This document shows, one piece after another, positions 10,919 through 18,954 of a stretch of DNA of 62,945 bases (its first letter is position 1; every line of letters starts with the position of its first letter). This stretch comes from DATILL01 sp035476575. Its GTDB lineage: Bacteria > Actinomycetota > Actinomycetes > Mycobacteriales > JACQDL01. The position numbers were made by a program, and so were the translations under genes. A model generated the notes under the pieces. It did no database searches, was not told the DNA's origin, and worked only from the letters and a program-made list of their open reading frames with translations. The DNA lies in contig DATILL010000017.1 in assembly GCA_035476575.1 (NCBI GenBank), positions 1 through 62,945 of the forward strand. Reading direction: 5' to 3'.

Positions 10919-11404
10919 TCAGCTCACTCCGACCAGCTCCCGCTCCGGCTCCCCCACCGCTGAGTCCGTGATGGGGTCGCCGGCGTCGTCCAGCCCATCA
11001 GGCCCGCCGGGCTCGTCGAGCACCTCGAAGGCCGGCCCCTGCGCCATCCTGGTCCGGCGGAAGACCGTCGTACCGCGGGACAGGTCGTGACCGAGCGCGG
11101 TGGCCTCCAGCTCGAAGCTGGACCGGAGCTGCCCGTCCTTCTCGTACTGCCGGGTGAACAGCCGCCCGGTCACCAGCACCGGATCGCCCTTGCGCAGCGA
11201 GTCCACCACGTTGGCCGCAAGGTGCCGCCACACGGTCACCCGCACGAACAACGACTCGGCGTCGACCCACAGCGCGGTCTCCTTGTCGAACCGCCGCGCC
11301 GTCGAGGCGACCCGGAAGCCCGCCACGTCCACGCCCTTCTCAGTGCGGCGCACCTTCGGGTCGTCCATCACATTGCCCACCACTGTGATCACAGTGTCTT
11401 TCAC
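10919..11404 (-). CDS. ssb: Single-stranded DNA-binding protein paralogue (OB fold)
   Basis: A 161-residue SSB-like protein that coats ssDNA. The OB fold spans about residues 1-110 and begins DTVITVVGNVMDDPKVRRT, with VTVWRHLAANV and KGDPVLVTGRLFTRQYE typical of SSB. The C-terminus ends ELVGVS and lacks the acidic DDDIPF tip that recruits partner proteins. This looks like an accessory paralogue (SsbB-like) rather than the replication SSB. The GTG at 11404 follows a GAGGGAG ribosome site and gives the normal N-terminus. Two DnaA-box sequences lie about 100 bp upstream in the divergent promoter region. Confidence 0.88.
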   Translation of the reverse strand: MKDTVITVVGNVMDDPKVRRTEKGVDVAGFRVASTARRFDKETALWVDAESLFVRVTVWRHLAANVVDSLRKGDPVLVTGRLFTRQYEKDGQLRSSFELEATALGHDLSRGTTVFRRTRMAQGPAFEVLDEPGGPDGLDDAGDPITDSAVGEPERELVGVS

Positions 11405-11499
11405 CGGTCGCTCCCTCGGTTGTCCCCAATGCGCCAGCCCCGGCGCCACCGACTACGGTGCCCCCGCCCGCGATGCCCCAACAGACCCCGACCCCGATC

Positions 11500-11527
11500 T
11501 GTGGACAACCCCGACTCCTGTGGACAA
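11500..11527. promoter_or_regulatory. Pair of consensus DnaA boxes upstream of ssb paralogue
   Basis: TGTGGACAA occurs at 11500-11508 and 11519-11527, start to start 19 bp. Its complement TTGTCCACA is the Streptomyces-type DnaA box. Both lie in the 414-bp intergenic region (11405-11818) between the leftward ssb and the rightward kinase gene, about 100 bp from the ssb start. Two exact 9-mers in tandem suggest DnaA binding, either as transcriptional control or titration. There is no origin here, because there are too few boxes and no dnaA/dnaN. The rest of the interval holds no gene I can support. Confidence 0.55.
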
Positions 11528-11753
11528 CCCAGTCGGAACATCACCACCCTGTGGTATAGGCGGCGGTCCCGCCGCACGTCCGCAGAGAAACGCCGGAGGC
11601 ATCATTTCGGGGGCTAGCCCCACCCCGGACAGGCCGGCTGCCGGGTTAGTCACGGCGGGGAGCGGCTCCCTACCGTGGTCCCCGTACCGGTGCCACCAGG
11701 CTGGAGCGGGCCCAGACGCGACAGGCCCAGCAGGCCGGAGCGCCGTACCGCAA

Positions 11754-11763
11754 GTTTCGAAAC
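11754..11763. promoter_or_regulatory. Perfect palindrome in kinase promoter region
   Basis: GTTTCGAAAC is a 10-bp perfect palindrome 56 bp before the kinase ATG, in a locally AT-richer patch. Its position would suit a regulator binding site, for example for the response regulator encoded downstream. This is inference from position and symmetry only. Confidence 0.35.
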
Positions 11764-11818
11764 CTGCGGTTACGGGCCGCTACTTTCCACAACGTGCGCC
11801 CGGAGGAGAGGCGGAGCG

Positions 11819-13174
11819 ATGACGTTCGGCGGAGCAGCCGGGACCGGCGAGAGCGGGCCCGGCGCGCAGTGGGCCGAGGCGGAACAGGCCGGCGCGCGGC
11901 GCCGCCTGTTCGGGGCCGACCCGATCCCGCTGAACCCGCTGCGCGCGCTGGTCTCGCCGTACACCTGGCTGGCCACGACGCACCTGCTGGCCAGCCTGTT
12001 CCTCGGGATCGGCACGTTCACCAGCGTGGTCACCCTGCTCGCGCTGTCCGTCGGCCTGCTGCCGGTCGGCCTGCTCGGCGTCCCGCTGTTCGTGCTGACG
12101 GTGTACTACGTCCGCGGGCTGGCCGCGCTGGAACGCTGGTGGTTCCAGCTCACCCTCGGCGTGCGGATCCCCCCGCCGGCGCAGCCGCCGCGCGCCCCGT
12201 CCCTGCTGCGCAACGTCTGGACGCTGTGCGTCAGCGCCGCGACCTGGCGGCAGCTCTTCTACCAGCTCGCGCTGCTGCCGATCGGCATCGCCACGATGAC
12301 GGTCACGCTGGCCACCTGGTCCGGGCCGGTCGCGCTGCTGCTGCTCCCGGCGTACTACGACCGGCTGCCGGAGGGTGCGAACCTCGGCCTGTTCCGGGTG
12401 ACCCATCCCGCCCAGGCCGCCTTGGTCGCGGCCGCCGGCGCCTTGCTGCTGCTCAGCGCGCCACTCGCCATCCGCGTACTGTCCACAGTGAACGCCGCGG
12501 TAGGGCGGGCGCTGCTCGGCCGGTTCTCCGCCGCCGAGCTGACCGAGCGGGTCGGCGAGCTGGAGCAGAGCCGGCGCCGGGTGGTCGACTCGGCCGAGGC
12601 CGAACGCCGCCGGATCGAGCGCGACCTGCACGACGGCGCGCAGCAGCGGCTGGTCGGGCTGGCCATGACGCTGGGCCGGGCCAAGGCGCGCTACGCCACC
12701 GACCCGACCAGCGTCGGCGACCTGCTGAACGAGGCGCACGAGGAAGCCAAGCAGGCCGTCGTCGAGCTGCGCGACCTGACCCGCGGCATCCATCCGCCGG
12801 TGCTGACCGACCGGGGGCTGGACGCGGCGCTGTCCGCGCTGGCCGCCCGGTCGCCGGTCCCGGTCGCCGTCGAGGTGGACGTCGAGCCGCGGCCGTCGCC
12901 GACCGTGGAGGCCATCGCATACTTCGTCGTCGCCGAGGCGCTGACCAACCTGGCCCGGCACGCGCACGCCACCCAGGCGTCGGTGCTGGCCAGCCGGGTC
13001 GACGATGGGCTGCGGATCATCGTGCTGGACGACGGTCGGGGCGGCGCCGACCCGGAGGCCGGCACCGGCCTGCGCGGGCTCGCCGACCGGGTGTCCGGCG
13101 TGGACGGCACCCTGATGGTGTACAGCCCGCCCGGCGGGCCGACCGTCATCACCGTGGAGCTGCCATGCGGGTAG
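11819..13174 (+). CDS. Sensor histidine kinase (HisKA_3 / NarL-type)
   Basis: A 451-residue membrane kinase. The N-terminal sensor is four helices (about 50-230) of the putative-sensor type found in actinobacteria. A short coiled linker leads to the dimerisation/phosphoacceptor motif ERRRIERDLHDGAQQRL with His271. The HATPase domain has EALTNLARHAHA (N box), DDGRGGADPEAGTGLRGLADR (G boxes) and ends at TVITVEL. The ATG at 11819 follows a strong GGAGGAGAGG ribosome site. The stop overlaps the response-regulator ATG by 10 nt, so they form one unit. The stimulus is unknown; the downstream DUF4097 protein suggests envelope stress. Confidence 0.93.
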   Translation: MTFGGAAGTGESGPGAQWAEAEQAGARRRLFGADPIPLNPLRALVSPYTWLATTHLLASLFLGIGTFTSVVTLLALSVGLLPVGLLGVPLFVLTVYYVRGLAALERWWFQLTLGVRIPPPAQPPRAPSLLRNVWTLCVSAATWRQLFYQLALLPIGIATMTVTLATWSGPVALLLLPAYYDRLPEGANLGLFRVTHPAQAALVAAAGALLLLSAPLAIRVLSTVNAAVGRALLGRFSAAELTERVGELEQSRRRVVDSAEAERRRIERDLHDGAQQRLVGLAMTLGRAKARYATDPTSVGDLLNEAHEEAKQAVVELRDLTRGIHPPVLTDRGLDAALSALAARSPVPVAVEVDVEPRPSPTVEAIAYFVVAEALTNLARHAHATQASVLASRVDDGLRIIVLDDGRGGADPEAGTGLRGLADRVSGVDGTLMVYSPPGGPTVITVELPCG

Positions 13175-13809
13175 TCATCGCCGAGGACTCCGTCCTGCTC
13201 CGGGAAGGACTGTCCCGGCTGCTGGCCGAGGCCGGCTTTGAGGTCCAGGACGCCGTCGCCGACGCCGAGCTGCTGCTGCGCGCGGTCGGCGCCCGGCAGC
13301 CCGACGTCGTGGTGGCCGACGTCCGGATGCCGCCGACGCACACCGACGAGGGGCTGCGCGCCGCGCTGGTGCTGCGACGGCGGTGGCCGGGCGTGGCGGT
13401 GCTGGTGCTGTCGCAGTACGTCGAGGAGCGGTACGCGACCGAGCTGCTGGCCGGCGACACCCGGGGGGTGGGGTACCTGCTGAAGGACCGGGTGGCCGAC
13501 GTTGAGGCGTTCGTGGAGGCGCTACGGCGGGTCGGCGAGGGCGGCACCGCGCTGGACCCGGAGGTGGTGTCGCAGCTCCTGGCCCGCAGCCGGCGGCGCG
13601 ACCCGCTGGCCACGCTGACCCCGCGGGAGCGGGACGTGCTGCGGCTGATGGCCGAGGGCCGGTCGAACGCCGGCATCGCCGCCGCGCTGGTGGTGACCGA
13701 AGGGGCGGTGGAGAAGCACGTGAGCAGCATCTTCGGCAAGCTCGACCTGCCTCCAGCCGACAACGACCACCGGCGGGTGCTCGCCGTGCTGCGTTATCTG
13801 AAAGGGTGA
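13165..13809 (+). CDS. LuxR/NarL-family response regulator
   Basis: A 214-residue two-domain regulator. The receiver (1-120) has Glu7/Asp8, phosphoacceptor Asp52 in VVVADVRMPP, the switch region VLVLSQY and the Lys in YLLKDRV. The C-terminal HTH (about 148-210) reads LTPRERDVLRLMAEGRSNAGIA and VTEGAVEKHVSSIFGKL, the GerE/LuxR signature. It overlaps its cognate kinase gene and is followed 6 nt later by the DUF4097 gene. It probably activates its own operon through the upstream intergenic region. Confidence 0.95.
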   Translation: MRVVIAEDSVLLREGLSRLLAEAGFEVQDAVADAELLLRAVGARQPDVVVADVRMPPTHTDEGLRAALVLRRRWPGVAVLVLSQYVEERYATELLAGDTRGVGYLLKDRVADVEAFVEALRRVGEGGTALDPEVVSQLLARSRRRDPLATLTPRERDVLRLMAEGRSNAGIAAALVVTEGAVEKHVSSIFGKLDLPPADNDHRRVLAVLRYLKG

Positions 13810-13815
13810 TGGACG

Positions 13816-14625
13816 GTGTCTCCTCTTGCTCCGGGCCGTCGGGCGGCGCTCGTCGTCGGGACGGTGCTGTCGGTGGGGCTGATCGCCATCGGCGTGCTGA
13901 ACGTCGTCGGGTGGATGGCGCAGTCGCGGTACCAGCAGGAACTGACCCTGCGCAGCGAGGTGAAGGTGCTGACCGTGCGCACGGGGGGTGGGGACGTGTC
14001 GGTCTCGCCGAGCACGGACGACCTGGTGCATGTCACCGAGTCGGTGCGGTACGGCGTGACGCGGCCGACCCTGGTGCATACGGCGACCGCGGCCGGGGTG
14101 CTGCTGCAGGCAGGCTGCGGTGGCTGGTGGTTCGTGGGGTCGTGCTCGGTGGACTATGCGGTCGCGGTGCCGGGCGACTTCGTGGTGGATGTCCGGTCGG
14201 GTGGCGGCAGCGTGTCGGCAGCCGGGCTGGCCGGGTCGGTGCGGCTGGAGTCGGGCGGCGGGGACGTGCGGGCGAGCGAGCTCGCCGGCCGGGTGGAGCT
14301 CGAGACCGGCGGTGGGTCCGTCCGCGGGAACGCCCTGCGCGGGACGGCGGTGACCGCCCGGACGGGCGGCGGGAACGTCGACCTGGTCTTCGCCGGGCTG
14401 CCGGACCAGGTGGTGGCGGAGTCGGGCGGGGGTGACGTGACGGTGGCAGTGCCGGGCGGCGCGGCGTACCGGGTGAGCGCGACCTCGGGCGGGGGAAGGA
14501 CGTCGATCGGGGTGCGGACCGACCCGGGAGCGGCGCGCTCGATCGAGGCACGCTCCGGGGGCGGCGACGTTCAGGTCGTGCCGACGGGCGGCGCGCCAGT
14601 GGCTGAAACTGGCAGTAATCGGTAG
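13816..14625 (+). CDS. DUF4097-type membrane-anchored β-solenoid protein
   Basis: A 269-residue protein with a single N-terminal transmembrane helix (about 10-33). A repetitive β-helix follows, in which GGG-containing turns recur about every 17-22 residues (TGGGDVSV, SGGGSVSA, SGGGDVRA, TGGGSVRG, TGGGNVDL, SGGGDVTV, SGGGDVQV). This pattern is that of DUF4097/adhesin-like proteins, often the third gene of actinobacterial two-component operons. Only 6 nt separate it from the response-regulator stop. The GTG at 13816 is the first in-frame start. Function is unknown; the position suggests an envelope protein controlled by, or feeding back on, the kinase. Confidence 0.85.
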   Translation: MSPLAPGRRAALVVGTVLSVGLIAIGVLNVVGWMAQSRYQQELTLRSEVKVLTVRTGGGDVSVSPSTDDLVHVTESVRYGVTRPTLVHTATAAGVLLQAGCGGWWFVGSCSVDYAVAVPGDFVVDVRSGGGSVSAAGLAGSVRLESGGGDVRASELAGRVELETGGGSVRGNALRGTAVTARTGGGNVDLVFAGLPDQVVAESGGGDVTVAVPGGAAYRVSATSGGGRTSIGVRTDPGAARSIEARSGGGDVQVVPTGGAPVAETGSNR

Positions 14626-14673
14626 ATTGCTGCCAGTGCGTGGCCGAGGTGTACTAGCTTTGGGCCGCTGCGA

Positions 14674-14746
14674 GCGTCCGTAGCTCAGTGGATAGAGCAG
14701 GCGCCTTCTAAGCGCTTGGTCGCAGGTTCGATCCCTGCCGGGCGCA
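14674..14746 (+). tRNA. tRNA-Arg (anticodon TCT)
   Basis: A 73-nt cloverleaf. The acceptor arms GCGTCCG and CGGGCGC pair with one G-U. The D arm is GCTC...GAGC. The anticodon stem GGCGC/GCGCT encloses the loop CTTCTAA with anticodon TCT (codon AGA). The T arm is GCAGG-TTCGATC-CCTGC and the discriminator is A. CCA is not encoded. It is followed by about 3 kb of partly decayed sequence. Confidence 0.95.
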
Positions 14747-15302
14747 CCGCCCTGACCTGCGTCCCCGCGACCGCGCCGAGCCGGCGCCGGACCAGGTGAC
14801 AGCAACGGCTGACAGCAACCGCTGCTTCAATCCGGGGCTAGCTGTTCCGCGGATATGGCCGCTGGCACGCACCCGGCACGGTGTCATTAACCTGTCACTA
14901 CCATCCTCCTTTCTCCCCGAACGAGTGGTTCCCGAGACTCTACGGTGATCAGATCGACCGACGTCGGTAATGTGCCACTAATCGAACATGGGCAGCGCCC
15001 GACGACCCGGTCCCGCGTTCGACAGCTCAACCGGTACGGCTGGCTGAGCTACCGGCGACCTATGCCAACAGCACATGGCTGCCGACGCCGTGAGAGGGAT
15101 GCTGTGGAGCTGGAGCAACGACTCAGGATCACGCATGACGAGTACGCCGAACCGCTGGCTCGTTTCACTGGTCGCCAACCGTCCGCGTCCGCGATCGGCC
15201 GGCGGAGCCGGCTCTGTTCGTGAGCTGTCACCACAGACTGTGAACGCGGGAGAACATGACTTACGGAAATGATGTCAACACTCATCGGGAGCTCATCCTC
15301 GC
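14747..15302. other. Gene-poor, lower-GC intergenic stretch after tRNA-Arg
   Basis: I see no supportable gene. The base composition is less GC-biased than the neighbours, and the short open frames lack codon bias. A near-duplicate GACAGCAACGGCT/GACAGCAACCGCT lies at about 14798-14825. No integrase or exact copy of the tRNA 3' end is visible, so an attachment site cannot be claimed. Confidence 0.5.
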
Positions 15303-15780
15303 CGAGACGGCGAGTTCGTGCGCACGCGAATGGCCGGCGAGGTGACCGGTCATGACTGGTGGCACGCGGAGCGGGTGCGAAAGCTGGCCCGGCGGATCGC
15401 GGTCGCGGAAGGCGGGACGTGCGAAGGTCGCCGAAGCGGATCTTCCGCTGGAAGGCCGCTGCGTCTTGGACGCGGACCGACTGGACGCCAGGGGAGCCGG
15501 GTGGCCCGGGGGGATCTCACCCCCGGGCTCCCCGGCCGCTATGGGAGCGATCGGCATAGTCCGGACCTTTCGCCTACGGCGGATATGTGGGCCGGCCGAT
15601 CCACGACCCCGAGCCGGCGCCCGTGCCGCACCAGAGCATCGAGTCGTACCGACGCCAGCGTGGCACCAGCATCAAACATTTCCACGAGAAGCTGCTGCTC
15701 CTCCTGGACCGGCGACGACGACTAGCGGGCGGGACTGCCCTCGACTTGTCGGGAGAATTTCGCCAGTTCGGCGCCCGATT
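15303..15780 (+). pseudogene. Decayed HD-domain phosphohydrolase (YedJ-like)
   Basis: Several frames together rebuild a YedJ-type HD phosphohydrolase. The first piece is EFVRTRMAGEVTGHDWWHAERVRKLARRIA, conserved around the first metal-binding HD. The central part with the second HD motif is absent. LPLEGRCVLDADRLDA follows in another frame. An in-frame 51-nt GC-rich imperfect palindrome (15490-15540) interrupts it, then GAIGIVRTF resumes. After a one-base insertion near 15570 come GGYVGRPIHDPE and GTSIKHFHEKLLLLLD in a third frame. Loss of the core and two frame changes make it non-functional. An inverted repeat (CGACTTGTCGGG near 15742 with its complement near 15793) lies in the tail. Confidence 0.8.
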
Positions 15781-15889
15781 TGTTCGACTTATCCCTGACA
15801 AGTCGCCGGGAGGGTGGGTGCTGAGGAGTCGGAGGCTCGGGACGGCGCCCTCGGAGGTGGTCGCCGCCGTTAGTCGGGTGCGGCCGGGC

Positions 15890-16900
15890 TCAGGTGCGGG
15901 ACCGGGGCAGGCAGCACTTCTTGTACTTCACGCCCGACCCGCACCAGCATGGCGCGTTGCGGCCGGGCGGCCACGCGATCCCCGCCGCGGATTCGCCCAG
16001 CTCGTCCGTGTAACCATCCAGGACCGCCCCGTCGGTCAGGGCGGCGCCCTCCCCGGCGGCATAGTCGGCCAGCCCGTCGGCCAGCCCCACCACCACCCGC
16101 AGGTGGGTCTCGCCGGACGCCGACCAGTCCGCCAGCATGCGCTCCAGATCCTCGCGGTGCTCGTCCCACGTCTCGCCGTACTCCTCGGCCAGCTCCGGCC
16201 AGCGCCGCACGAGCTCCTCGTGCTCCGGCCGTGGCCAGAAGAGCGCGACGTCGGCGTCGTCCTCGCCCCACCCATCGTCCCAGGCGTCCACGATCGCGTC
16301 GTCCAGCCGGTCGGCCAGCTCGTCTCGCCTGTCGTGCGGCAGGTCCAGCGCCCGCCGTACGTCGTGCCGGCGCCGGGCCAGGGTGAACACCACGGCCGCC
16401 CGCAGCGGCTGGGCCAGCCCCGCGTCCGGCTCGTTCCACCGGCTCAGCACCTCGTCCAGCGCGGCGGTCAGCCAGGCCTCGGCGGTCTCGGCCTGCCCGC
16501 TCGCCTCCAGCGCCGTGACGACGTACGACACGGCATCGGGGTCGGTCGCCAGCCTCGGCCGCAGGGCCACCAGCTCGGCCATCCCCTCGTCCTGCCGGCC
16601 GAGCCGCAGCAGCAGGCTCGCCCGCCAGGCCCGCGGGAAGCCGTACTCCGGGTCGCCGTACAGCGCGTAGGCCTCGACCGCCCGCTCGGCCAGGTCCAGC
16701 GCGCCCGTGAGGTCCCCGTTGCGTTCGAGGATCTCCGAGGCCAGGTCCAGCGCGTAGCCCGCGTCCGCCTTGTCCGCCAGGCCGCCCCGGTCCACGGCGT
16801 CGACCAGATCAGCCGCGACGGCGAGCCGGTCCTCAGCTCCATACTCCAGGCGCCCGATCTCGTCCAGGTCGTCGGTGCTGAGCACCTCGGTGAAAACCAT
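15890..16900 (-). CDS. SEC-C motif protein with TPR-like helices
   Basis: A 336-residue soluble, acidic, mostly helical protein. Repeated helix pairs (DLAERAVEAYALYGD, ASLLLRLGRQDEGMAELVAL, TALEASGQAETAEAWL) resemble TPR units over about residues 40-160. The C-terminus ends in a zinc-binding SEC-C module, GRNAPCWCGSGVKYKKCC, as at the SecA C-terminus. Such proteins may bind ribosomes, nucleic acid or SecB-like partners, but no function is established for this architecture. It is an intact gene standing between two pseudogenes. The ATG at 16900 is the first start and fits. Confidence 0.85.
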   Translation of the reverse strand: MVFTEVLSTDDLDEIGRLEYGAEDRLAVAADLVDAVDRGGLADKADAGYALDLASEILERNGDLTGALDLAERAVEAYALYGDPEYGFPRAWRASLLLRLGRQDEGMAELVALRPRLATDPDAVSYVVTALEASGQAETAEAWLTAALDEVLSRWNEPDAGLAQPLRAAVVFTLARRRHDVRRALDLPHDRRDELADRLDDAIVDAWDDGWGEDDADVALFWPRPEHEELVRRWPELAEEYGETWDEHREDLERMLADWSASGETHLRVVVGLADGLADYAAGEGAALTDGAVLDGYTDELGESAAGIAWPPGRNAPCWCGSGVKYKKCCLPRSRT

Positions 16901-16974
16901 CGCCGCACCCTACCGGACCCATCTCCCGCCAGGGTCAGCCATACCGGCCGGGCTCCCAGGCGGCGAGGTCGAGT

Positions 16975-18016
16975 ACGGCGTCGGACGTCGGGCGCTCGTT
17001 ACTCCGTCGGGTTGCGCCCGGTGCGGTTGCCGTGCGGCCCGTGGACCCGGTCGACCGCCCGCCGCGGGATCGGGACCGTGTCATCGCGCTGGCCCAGCCC
17101 CGCAGTGAAGTGCTCGGCGTGCTCGCCCTCGTCGACCCGAAGCGGACGGCGGGCCGGCACGAGGTTCTCGCCCTGGAGCACGCCGCCACCGTGCTGGCCA
17201 TGGAGCTGGCCCACCAGCACAGCCTGGCCAAGGTCGAGGTGCGGCTACGGCGGGACCTGGTGGACGACCTGATCACCGGCATCGACGAGGCCGCCGCGTT
17301 CGCCCGGGACGAGGCGCTCGGCTACGACCTGCACGGACCGCACTACGTGCTGGTGGTGCGGTGGCACGACGCGGCCGATGCCGGCATGGCTAGGAACGAC
17401 CCGGGTGACGGGCGACCGGGTGGCGCACGCGGTCGACCGGGGCGCTGGGGCAGCTCGCGATCCGGGCGCTGGTCACCCGGCGGTCCGGCACGGTGGTGCT
17501 GGTCGCGGCCGCCTGGCAGTGCGGCCGGGAGCTGTACGACGAGCCGCGCCGGCAGCTCGGCTCGTCGACCGGCGCGATCGGGGTGGGTGGGCAATGCGAG
17601 GCCCGGCCGGAGTCCCCCGCTCGTTCAAGCAGGCTGTGCGGGCGCTGGCGACCCAGCAGGGCTCGCGGGCACCGGACGGCGTCACGGTGTACGACGAGCT
17701 CGGCATCTACCGGCTGCTCGCCCGCCGGTGAGAACAGCCGGGAGATCGAGCTGTACGTGCGGGAGTGGCTCAGCGGTCTGCTCGACTACGACGCCAAGCA
17801 TGGCTCGGACCTGGTCCAGACGCTGTCGCAGTACCTGGAGTGCGGCGGGGAGCTACGACGCGACGGCGGAGTCGCTGGTGATCCACCGCAGCGCACGCTG
17901 CGGTACCGGCTGCAGCGGATCCGTGAGGTGACCAGCATGGACCTCGGTGAGGTGGACAGCCGGCTGAACCTGCAGTCGCGACCCGGGCCTTGCGGATCCT
18001 GCGCGGGCCGCCGTAG
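16975..18016 (+). pseudogene. Decayed PucR/CdaR-type transcriptional regulator
   Basis: Fragments in all three forward frames match a GAF–PucR–HTH_30 regulator. Frame one reads SEVLGVLALVDPKRTAGRHE and RLRRDLVDDLITGIDE (to about 17400). Later frames contribute VTRRSGTVVLVAAA, FKQAVRALATQQG, DELGIYRLLARR, ELYVREWLSGLLDYD, SYDATAESLVIHRS and the C-terminal HTH LRYRLQRIREVTSMDLGEVDSR. At least five frame changes separate pieces that are still in the right order, so decay is by small indels. The remnant ends near 18016. Its original target is unknown. Confidence 0.8.
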
Positions 18017-18084
18017 CCGGGCCGCCGTTGGGGGCCGTCGCGCGTGCCGCCGTTGGGGGCCGCCGTAGCTGGCGGGCGGCGCGG

Positions 18085-18735
18085 CTAGCTGACGCGGACC
18101 CCGAACCGGCCGTCGACGACGTCGACCCGGACCGTGACCAGGTCGGTGGCGACCAGGTCGGCGTCGAGCTGGTCGCGCCGGTGGGTGGTCAGCAGCGCGA
18201 GGGTGGCGCAGCCGGCGCCGCGGGCCGAGGCGAGCCCGGCGGGGGCGTCCTCGACGGCGAGGCAGCCGGCCGGGTCGAGGCCGAGCCGCTGGGCGGCGAG
18301 CCGGTACGGCGCCGGGTCGGGCTTGCCGGCCGGGACGTCCTCGGCCGTGACCAGGACGGGGGGCGCCGGGATGCCGGCCGCGGCCAGCCGGGCCTGCGCG
18401 ACCCGCCGGGTGCCGGAGGTGACCACGGCCCAGCCTCGGGCCGGCAGCGTGGCCAGCAGCTCGACCGCGCCGGGAAGCACCGCGAAGCCGGCGTGCTCGC
18501 GCATGCTGGTGGCCAGGAAGCGGTCCAGCGCCTCGTCAGGCGGAACCGGCAGCCGGTCGGCGTAGTAGGCGATGACGTCCTGGGACCGCCGGCCGTGCAC
18601 CCGGGTGAGCACGTCGTCGGCCGGCAGGCCGTACCAGCGTGCGAAGGCGAGCCAGGCCGCCTCGACCCCGGCCGTGCTGTCGATCAGCACGCCGTCGCTG
18701 TCGAACAGCAGCCCGCTGAACTCCCGTGTGGTCAC
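18085..18735 (-). CDS. HAD-superfamily phosphatase (β-phosphoglucomutase-like subfamily)
   Basis: A 216-residue HAD-IA hydrolase. Motif I is FDSDGVLIDST with the nucleophile Asp. A helical cap follows (about 18-85). Motif II is VVTSG, motif III Lys is in AGKPDPAPY and motif IV is AVEDAPAGLASA. It probably dephosphorylates a small sugar or polyol phosphate. The GTG codons at 18735/18738 are the only sensible starts, and they lie inside the first box of the 50-bp intergenic repeat, so the repeat supplies the ribosome-binding region and first codons. An ATG at 18807 would translate the repeat itself and is rejected. Confidence 0.88.
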   Translation of the reverse strand: MTTREFSGLLFDSDGVLIDSTAGVEAAWLAFARWYGLPADDVLTRVHGRRSQDVIAYYADRLPVPPDEALDRFLATSMREHAGFAVLPGAVELLATLPARGWAVVTSGTRRVAQARLAAAGIPAPPVLVTAEDVPAGKPDPAPYRLAAQRLGLDPAGCLAVEDAPAGLASARGAGCATLALLTTHRRDQLDADLVATDLVTVRVDVVDGRFGVRVS

Positions 18736-18858
18736 CACAACGCCGACAGGTGACCACACGGGCCGCCCGACCAACAACAGGTCACCACAACGCCGACAGG
18801 TCACCACACGGGCCGCCCGACCAACAACAGGTCACCACAACGCCGACAGGTGACCACA
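18730..18858 (+). repeat. Dispersed 50-bp repeat array, six GGTSACCACA boxes
   Basis: Boxes start at 18730, 18749, 18780, 18799, 18830 and 18849, alternating 19 and 31 bp, with exact 50-bp periodicity. The spacer in full units carries ACGCCGAC then CGGGCCGCCCGACCAACAA. The array fills the divergent region between the HAD gene and the type VII secretion-like locus. Neighbouring GGTCACC and GGTGACC boxes are complementary and could form 7-bp stems. Confidence 0.95.
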
Positions 18859-18954
18859 CGGGCGGGTGTACCCGGCCGTCGGGAACCGGGCTGGGTAGCC
18901 GGGCCGTCCATATATGCGCATAATTACGGTTCTGATTCGAGAGGGGCGAAGCGG

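Noticed and set aside
11500..11527. Replication origin
   Set aside because: Only two DnaA boxes, no dnaA, dnaN or AT-rich unwinding region nearby.
14674..14746. attL/attR site of an integrated element at tRNA-Arg
   Set aside because: I could not find a second copy of the tRNA 3' end or an integrase gene in the window.
14945..15223. Small gene after tRNA-Arg
   Set aside because: No ribosome site, no codon bias, no recognisable motif.
18730..18858. CRISPR array
   Set aside because: The 50-bp units are repeated including their spacers; there is no variable spacer content, no cas gene and the box is only 10 bp.
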